This document shows, piece by piece, positions 56,895-64,000 of a DNA stretch of 64,000 nt. Position 1 is the stretch's first letter. Each line of letters begins with the position of its first letter. The notes beneath the pieces were generated by a model. That model was not told the origin of the DNA. It did no database searches and worked only from the letters and a program-made list of their open reading frames with translations. Origin of the DNA: Thysanoteuthis rhombus. Taxonomy: Eukaryota; Mollusca; Cephalopoda; Oegopsida; Thysanoteuthidae. Both the position numbers and the translations under genes were made by a program. Location: contig OY735215.1 in NCBI GenBank assembly GCA_963457665.1, forward strand, positions 37,900,325 through 37,964,324. Direction: 5' to 3'.

Positions 56895-58370
56895 GATATT
56901 CGGAGGCCTGTTTCCTAGGCTCGTTCTGTCACCTGCTGGTATTTTGTATCGTAATAATGATTAATTAATTCATTAATCAATGCAGAGAGTACCATACTAA
57001 TAAATAATTAAATAATAATTAATAAATACCGGGAAAGAATCACGGGGGGATATGGGAAGTGTGGGCCGATGTAGCACTTCAGAAAATTGAATCAAATCGA
57101 TGGAAAAACAATTCGATCCGGGGAAATTCTGTGCATAGCGTGTGAATCGGCAACTAGGTGGACACCATTAAAACGGGAACCGTGGCGCGAAATGATCAGC
57201 CACGTGACATGGTTTCCTGGACACCTGCCAAGTCACGTGCTATGATGTCCGGCTTGATGATGGGGCCATGTAACACGTTTTTCTTCTCACCCTTTGAAGC
57301 GTAGGTAACCAGGGAAATTGGAACATTTCTTCGTGGGAAGTCAGCTAGTGAGAGAAACAATCCAATCAATAGACCTTGCATAGATGCGAACACTATATGC
57401 AGGGGGTTGCAATTATAAGAGAAACAGACATTAGTTTTAAGGCTAGAAAGTTATATCGCCCAAGTCTTCCGAGTTGATAAAAACCTTAGCAATATCTACC
57501 AGCTCCCTTGAGATGGATAGGTTGATAGATGTGTATGTACAAAGTTAGGACACGCTTGTGCACATAATGCATATTACCCTATTGTCAATTGTGTGTCAAA
57601 AAATCATTCTAACGATGAGAATAAAGAAAAATACATGTTGTCTCTTTTGTACTAAAAAAATATAAATCTTCTTCCATTATTTAAAACAACTGGCTCAAGT
57701 TCTCACTCTGCCCAATGTTGAATATAAAAGAGCTCCACCGAATTTGGCATGAATACTCAATAGACCTAGGAAAATATTTCAAAGTGAAAAGTCTTCAGAA
57801 GAAAATTGGGGTATTGACAAGGGGCTGGGTCCATTTACAATGTAACTGCACTGCTAAAAAGAACTCTTACTTTCCGTACAATATACATATACACGTACAC
57901 ATACGACCAGGAGACTGTCCGATGGGAAAAAGTGAAAAGCTCAAAGAGAAACAAGAAATTTCTCATTAATGTTTAGTTTATATTTATTGGATAAATGCAT
58001 CAGGATTCGCAGCGTGGTCTTGGTTAAAATATGTGCGTATAGTCCACTAGTGTCAGAAGTGGGTATACGAGCTAAGACTAAGAAAAAAACCTACATTTTG
58101 AATGCTGATTTTTTAGTTGGACAAACCTTCCTCACTTGATAGTTGCCGTAAAACAATTTTTTCTTGGGTATCTTTCCCACATTATCTGGCTTTTTGAGTC
58201 AAGTTTAGAGAATAACGGAAAGTATCGAAGTAGTGATGTCGTTAACTGTTGGTTAAAGGGGAAATAACTCCGTATTATCTATTGATTTATCATAATGAGT
58301 ACCAACTGAAGACTAAGCGTTGGCATTCAAGGTGGGAACATTTTAGAAATGTTTATACTTATGTAGTATG
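56895..58370. other. Unannotated DNA
   Basis: No supported frame. 57,040-57,380 is GC-richer with a CACGTG-like word (CCACGTGAC) at 57,200, and could be unique sequence, but nothing is recognised. Confidence 0.45.
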
Positions 58371-58379
58371 CTAGTTTCC

Positions 58380-59940
58380 TTTGACGGGTTGTTACTGAAC
58401 ATGTTGATAGGATTTACTACTTCGTATGATAAATAGATCCAGTGTGAAAAGGATATTGATGTCATAAATCTCTCTAATACCAGGATGGCGGTGTATCTGA
58501 TGTTTGTGACTGTGACCCCTCTCTGTTGTTCATAATGCTCTTTGTAGAAAGGGGTTTAGGCTGTTTGCATGATCTTGCAGTGAGTATCTGTGTTTATTTC
58601 TACTACGCTGTATGCTATTTTGTAAATGTGTATCAGGTCACTTCTCATCCCTCTGAATTGTGAAGTGGGAAGATGTTGTATTCGGAATTCGTCTTCATAT
58701 GGTAGGTCTTTTAGTTGCAGTGCCAGTTTGATAGCTCTCCTTTGTAGCCTCTCAAGCATTTCTTGGTATATTTGTGTGTGTTTAGACCAGCTATTGCTTG
58801 TATATTCTACATGTGGTATTACCAGGCTTTTGTAGAGCAAGTTGAATCTAGCAGTGTCCATGTGCTGGAAGGTGCTTCAGATTATATGGAGCATTTAATT
58901 TGATTAATTGATGTTTCCTTCAATATGCTCATTGGAGTTCAGTTGTTCATCTACTATCACCACAGGATCTCTTTCTTTGATTACTCATGTTGGGTTGTGG
59001 ACCCTTATATGATTTGTTACTGTTCCCCGATACTGTATTAGTTTCATTAGGAATGGTTGCTGAAATCGAAATCTAGAGAGAGACATTTATTAATGATGAA
59101 GCTCATTTGAATCCTCTCAGCGCATTGTGCAACTGTGTTAATGTCTTTCTGGATTCAATCTGTTTTATGTAGATTCTTCGATACTGCACTGAACTTTTTT
59201 TCATCCACAGAACTCTGAAACGTCCTGGAGGTCATTATCATGTGTCATGTTACTTATGTTACAGTGACTTTTTGTGATGAGTAGCCTCAAGCAATGCTTC
59301 GCCCCGATAGTCATTCATAGAGCTGAAACATGGAACCTAACCAAGAGACAGACTCACAAACTGAGAAGTATGCAGCGTGCAAATGTGAGAATCATGCTCA
59401 ACCTCATATGGAGAGATCGTAAGACAGCACAGTATATCAGAAAAAAACAGGGGTCAGGGACACCATAGAATCCATTTGAAAACTCAAATGGCAATGGGCA
59501 GGTCATGATGCAAGAATGGCAGACAATCAATGGACATCACGACTCATAACATGGATATCCAGAGATTACATGCGAAATCGAGGTCGAGAGAATAAAAAAT
59601 GGAGAGATGAACTAGACAAATTCAGAAAATACTGGTTCCGTGACACCCATGATAGAAAAATGTGGCAGGCCCTGGGGAAGGCCTATGTGTAACAAAGGAT
59701 GTTAAAAAACTGATGATGATGAACCTTTAACCTTGACTGTTTTCTGATGCTGAGAAAATTTTCGATCCATTTTACAACGCTACCTTGGATACCATAACTT
59801 TGTAGTCGGAGGATAAGCCTATGGTGTAGTACCTCGTCAATGGTTTTTTTCCTGGTAGAAATGAATAACACCCACTGTGATAGTGCTTCTTCACGCTATG
59901 CATTGTGTGTCTCTAATAGACTTGGGATTGAATATCTTTC
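58380..59940 (-). pseudogene. CR1/jockey-type LINE relic, split by an RTE insertion
   Basis: Minus strand. The upstream part (59,683-59,871) reads DEVLHHRLILRLQSYGIQGSV and WIENFLSIRKQSRLKV, the region after the AFD box of CR1/jockey reverse transcriptases. The downstream part reads ERDPVVIVDEQLNSNEHIEG, then RFNLLYKSLVIPHVEYTSNSW and MLERLQRRAIKLALQLKDLPY, the usual C-terminal order, with the 101-codon frame at 58,556-58,861 still open. Farther down, YEVVNPINMFS near 58,420 matches the C-terminal end. The segment holding the FADD box is missing, where the RTE fragment lies. Dead copy. Confidence 0.75.
59265..59720 (+). mobile_element. RTE-type LINE 3' end nested in the CR1-like relic
   Basis: Frame 59,274-59,468 gives SLKQCFAPIVIHRAETWNLT and LRSMQRANVRIMLNLIWRDR, the same family as 18,890-19,512. 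It continues through RKYWF.DTHDRKMWQALGKA to a GATGATGATG tail at 59,713-59,722. It lies on the opposite strand within the CR1-like relic, so it inserted after the CR1 copy. Confidence 0.8.
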
Positions 59941-60145
59941 TCCCGTGAAACCGTAGTCTTTTGTTTTTAGATTTCGTTGTCTGAAAGGTGTTCAGATATA
60001 ATGCGTACCAGTATTTTGCAGCATATTATTTTGTTCTCACATAACACATACTTATCTGTTTATCCTGATAAATATCATTCGCACGAATAATCAACTACGA
60101 AACAAGTACAAGGGTCGTTAGTATTTTGAGATAGTTCCAATCGGC

Positions 60146-60508
60146 TCATTTTGTTTTTATATTTTCAACGCGGAGTTCTGCTGCTGCATGACGTGTGTAT
60201 CTCTGTTGCTTCCGGCGAATTACTTCCTCCGCTTTCATCTGCGGAGGAAGACGGCAGTGTTCCGTTGCGTCACGATCGAACAGTCCAAACAACAAAGGAG
60301 GGTGCCGTATCGAACGGACGAGTATCATGCAGCTTTGTAAATCTATTTCTATCTTTTTGAATAGATCTCTTGCTAATACCGCCAACCGATTATTCGTCCT
60401 TTTCATCTCGGTCTTCGCACTTCCCTTGATCTGGCCGTGATAATCGATCAGCGTTCGCCCATCTTCCCTGTTCATATTCGTTTTACAAATCTTTGTAAGC
60501 TGAAACAA
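60146..60508 (-). CDS. Candidate 3'-terminal exon of an unidentified gene
   Basis: Minus-strand frame open for about 120 codons, ending at a stop at 60,146. It begins after a plausible acceptor (TTTTGTTTCAG, ending at about 60,509). The peptide is basic and mixed, with DYHGQIKGSAKTEMKRTNNR near the start and VIRRKQQRYTRHAAAELRVE near the end, and the DNA is GC- and CpG-richer than its flanks. The opposite strand also has frames of 69-81 codons. No family recognised; an untranslated or repeat origin is possible. Confidence 0.3.
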   Translation of the reverse strand: MFQLTKICKTNMNREDGRTLIDYHGQIKGSAKTEMKRTNNRLAVLARDLFKKIEIDLQSCMILVRSIRHPPLLFGLFDRDATEHCRLPPQMKAEEVIRRKQQRYTRHAAAELRVENIKTK

Positions 60509-60519
60509 AAGAGTACCCG

Positions 60520-61430
60520 ATTGAAACGATGGTAAGAGCAGAAGGAAAAAAAACACATACTAAAATTATGAAAGATGTCGTTCACACTCGTGATAGCGGT
60601 TGCATGTCGATAGGACACAGACGTGCGTACGTCCAGTTCAGAGAGTCCATTTCCAGCGAGTTTACATTCGGCATCTTTCATTCTCAGTGAGAATATATAT
60701 TCAGCTACCTCCATTTTCAATGAGACTTCATTCAGCGCCTATCGTTTCAGCAACTTCTGTTTTTCAGCGAATACACGTTCGGTGGCAACGTTTCAGAGTG
60801 CATACTTGATTGGGAAACTTTATTTCAGAATTTTACCATCGAAATAACCAAGTATGTAACGTATCAGAAGTCGTATTAAACATATAGTAGAATATCGAGA
60901 ATGGAAAGTGTTCTGGATTTTTTTAAATTTACATTTATTTCAGTTGATACAACGTTGTAAATCATTATTCATAATTCTTGTTGCTATTAACCTTCATCTT
61001 AAAAGCTGTTGCTTTTTGACGCAACAAAAATCAGATTAGATAAGGGATAGCAAAAATGAAGGTTAATATTGGCAAAAATTATTGATAACGATTGATAATT
61101 CTTCAACTGAGATGAATAAAAATTACTAGTAATGATTTATAAAACCTCAACAAAATTTAACAAAATTATGAATAACGATTTATGATATTCCTTCAACAAA
61201 AAAGAGTAAAAAAAAAGAATACTCACTGCTGAAGAGTACCCAGACTGAGCTCAGCTGCCATAAAAAGCAACAATAATCAAGATGGACTTTAAAAATAAGT
61301 AGCAAAAACTAATATTCATGTTCAGGATTACTTGCAAACGGGACCAACCTCAAGTAATAGCGATTATGACTTCACAGCAAAAACAGAATCGTTGTGATAG
61401 TCGATAATTTTTCATGCATGGTCGGTATTT
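60520..61430. other. Unannotated DNA
   Basis: 60,600-60,850 has two overlapping plus frames of about 70 codons rich in short tandem-like phrases (TTCAGCGA, TTCAGTGAG, TTCAGCAAC) but no domain. The rest is AT-rich. Confidence 0.4.
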
Positions 61431-61439
61431 GTGTATACG

Positions 61440-61855
61440 TATTGCATTATACGCTGCTATGAATCTGAAAAATGAAACCTAACCAAAAGACTATCCTTCA
61501 AAATGAGAACCATACAACGTCTGAGACTCATGCTCGAAATCACCAGAGGAGATCAAAAGACAGCAGAATATATTTTAAAAAAAGATGTCAGAGACATCAT
61601 TCAAACCATTAGAAAACTGAAATGAGCTGGTCATGTCGTGTCAATGGCAGATGACAGCTAGATATCTCAACTCAGAACATGGATCATCAGAGATCATGTG
61701 CCAAACTGTTACTGGCAGAAAATAAGATGGTGCAACGAAGGTGACAAATTCAGGGAGTCCTGGCTCTGTGAAGCCCATCTTAGAGATATCTGGCAAATCC
61801 TGAGGAATGTCTATGTCCAATGATGGATGCTGAAAGGACGATGATGATACGTGAA
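61440..61855 (+). mobile_element. RTE-type LINE 3' end fragment
   Basis: Plus strand carries AATGAAACCTAACCAAAAGA, ATGAGAACCATACAACGTCT and later TTAGAGATATCTGGCAAATC, TGTCTATGTCCAATGATGGA and a GATGATGAT tail at about 61,840. Same family as 18,890-19,512, with stops throughout. Confidence 0.7.
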
Positions 61856-62369
61856 GAATTATGCACTGACATATAAGTAAACAATTGCTGAAAGTTGCTA
61901 ATAGCTGAAACAGTGGACATTGATTGTAAATTCACTGGAAATAAACTCGCTGAAATTTAAAACAACCAGTTAAAATGTCTGTTGTACAGGATAAATCATA
62001 ACAAAATGGCCTATGACTTTCGTTTTAATCAAGATCCGTATTCATAGCATTCAAGATTTTACTAAAAAGTTCAGGGATTCTGTCATAAAGATTACTTAAC
62101 CTAGCACGGAGTTTTTACCGTTCCGTTTGAAACACCTCCTCATTTCTTATAAAACCACCATGGCTGTTTTTCTGCAAGGATGAGACTTCAGCATAACAAA
62201 TACTTTATCATTATTATTATCGTTTGATAACCTCCACGGAATAGGGAGAGTCCTTCTGACCCATGTATCTTATATTCTATCTAAAAACAATAATTCTTTG
62301 CAGGCTTTCTGAAGATTACCACAATTACATCGAATCTACACAGGATACTATCAGTCTATCTCTTCCTAA

Positions 62370-62371
<2 letters not shown>

Positions 62372-62439
<68 letters not shown>

Positions 62440-62451
62440 TATATATATATG
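62372..62451. repeat. (TA)n microsatellite
   Basis: About 38 TA units with one TAATAT break. Confidence 0.95.
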
Positions 62452-62459
62452 AAGTCACT

Positions 62460-63165
62460 TATTTCCCAATATCCGTCAATGCAATTTGTGTAATTTTCTC
62501 TAATATTTCTCCTCTGTTTACACATACCTTGCTATTATGATACAATGTACAAATTTTCGTTTTTTGGGAACATCAGTCGTTTACCATGTAAACGTTTCGG
62601 GTATTGAAAAAACAAAACAATTATATTAACAGCTATGACTTTAATATATATCGCTTATGTCATACATTTAGTCTGTTATTTATATAGGGTATCATCAAAA
62701 TATGAATATTATTTTATACTACACATCATTTATTCAAAAAGAAAACGGGGCTTATTCACATGGATTAACCCTAAGACGTAATTAACGATGAAAAATCAGT
62801 AAGTATAGCAACAAACATGATACACTGTTTGTGTTACTTCTATTGAGTGTTCATCCATGTGTATATCAAATCTGTTGTGTCAGTTTCTATCTTGGACTAC
62901 ATGCACATCAAATTGTGAGATGATCTTTAAAAATACTAATTGCTCAGAAAAACTTCTGACTTGATTTTCAACCGAACGATTTGACAGTTTTTCTTTAAAC
63001 TTAATTTCCGTACTTCGTATACCATCAATTTGTTTTTTTCCTTTAAATTATTAAATAAAGTATACATATATTCATGGTTGAGACAAAACCAAACCACTTT
63101 CTAACAGGTTGTAACACCTCAATGGGCTATTCCATGAATATATTTGGACAATTTGCTACTCAAAA
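62460..63165 (+). repeat. Dispersed repeat family A, copy 3
   Basis: Aligns with copies 1 and 2: TTTGTGTAATTTTCT at its start (copy 1 has ACGTAATTTTCTTCAG), TTATTTTATACTACACATCA, CGATGAAAAATCAGTAAGTA, then with copy 2 only through ACAAAACCAAACCACTTTCT. Begins directly after the (TA)n. Confidence 0.65.
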
Positions 63166-63180
63166 TTCCATCTTCGATCA

Positions 63181-63181
<1 letters not shown>

Positions 63182-63229
<48 letters not shown>
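63182..63229. repeat. (CA)n microsatellite
   Basis: About 23 uninterrupted CA units at the 3' end of family A copy 3. Confidence 0.95.
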
Positions 63230-63230
<1 letters not shown>

Positions 63231-63239
63231 ATCTCTTGT

Positions 63240-64000
63240 CAACAATATGTTTATTAATCAATTTGATTATGAACAATTCTGGACGTATACAATTAAAAAT
63301 ACAATTTTTTCCTCTTCAATTCGATTCCTTCTAACTTGATCGAAGTTCACACTATCTGATCAATTCGTAATATGAAAAAATAGGTAGTTTGAAGTGCTTT
63401 CTCTCTATCTCAGTCTTACTTCATATTTTCTCTCTCCCTCTCTCTCTTTCCCTTTTCTCACTCCCCACCTCTCTCTACATCTTTTGCTAAGAATATAATC
63501 TTCATTACATCAAGTACAATACCATAATTGATTAAACCCAGCCTTTTGCTGCTATTATCCAGTCATATAAGGTATTTGTGGGCGAATGGATTGAGCCTTA
63601 CACCCCTTACTCCTTATCTATCAATCGATCGCTGTGTGCCTTGTGTGACTCCGAGAAAAGAGATAAGTAGGTTATCAATACTTGATGAAAGAGCAACATA
63701 CAGCAGAGATTCTAAAGTAATACTTGAATGAAAATCAAACTGATAAAACTAGTTATTAAATCTATCTAAACATGCCTTCATGACTAGTTTTTTTTACCTA
63801 GTGTTCCGTGGAGTCGTAATGTTTCGTATTTGGATTTTGAGACTCGTTTCCTTGATTACCAATTACCTGTATGCGCACATATTGCACAAAAAAAAACAAG
63901 GAAAAAGTTCTTTGTACCGTATTTCAATGCTTATGGTATATAATCAAGATTCAGCTCCGGTAAGTGAATCCATTCTCTTGATGAGAGGCCAAAAGTATTG
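63240..64000. other. Unannotated DNA
   Basis: CT-rich patch at 63,400-63,480; no gene recognised before the window ends. Confidence 0.5.

Overview
This window looks like non-coding, repeat-dominated DNA from an animal genome, most likely a mollusc and possibly a cephalopod. That assignment is an inference from the overall character: AT-rich sequence, very many long (AT)n, (CA)n, (GA)n, (CTT)n and (TAA)n microsatellites, decayed RTE-type LINE 3' ends carrying GAT-repeat tails, a CR1/jockey-type relic, tRNA-derived SINEs, and no bacterial-type gene packing. No complete host gene can be called. The only long, convincing reading frame belongs to a retrotransposon.

Layout. 0.3-11 kb: a dispersed repeat (family A, copy 1), a CpG-containing block with an open minus-strand frame, three minus-strand RTE 3' fragments, a 770-bp (CTT)n tract and a 285-bp fold-back element. 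11-17 kb: microsatellites plus three tRNA-derived SINE-like units, one on the minus strand. 17.7-19.5 kb: a duplicated motif and a plus-strand RTE 3' end. 22.4-23.2 kb: a direct duplication in which each copy carries its own (AT)n. 24.4-31.1 kb: the main feature, a head-to-tail chain of five plus-strand copies of one R4/Dong-like LINE (restriction-like-endonuclease type), mostly joined by (TAA)n. One copy keeps an open frame of about 1,004 codons with reverse transcriptase, CCHC and PD..D endonuclease motifs. 35-37.5 kb: a decayed RTE element from endonuclease C-terminus to 3' tail. 39.8-41.5 kb: a 91-bp tandem duplication and family A copy 2. 45.1-46.1 kb: a 948-bp element with 23-bp terminal inverted repeats. 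48-56 kb: AT microsatellites with 26-bp and 20-bp higher-order periods, and one well-bounded candidate host exon at 53,863-53,983 (minus). 58.4-59.9 kb: a CR1-like relic split by an inserted RTE 3' end. 60.1-60.5 kb: a possible terminal exon (minus). 61.4-63.2 kb: another RTE 3' end and family A copy 3.

The most interesting signal is in the R4/Dong-like cluster. Its 3' UTR is a tandemly duplicated RNA module, each half holding a long three-helix hairpin and a GCAA-tetraloop hairpin, preceded by a small 5-nt-loop hairpin. The two halves, and the different copies, differ by compensatory base changes that keep the helices paired. This suggests a selected structured RNA, plausibly the handle by which the element's own protein recognises its transcript, although the function is inferred.
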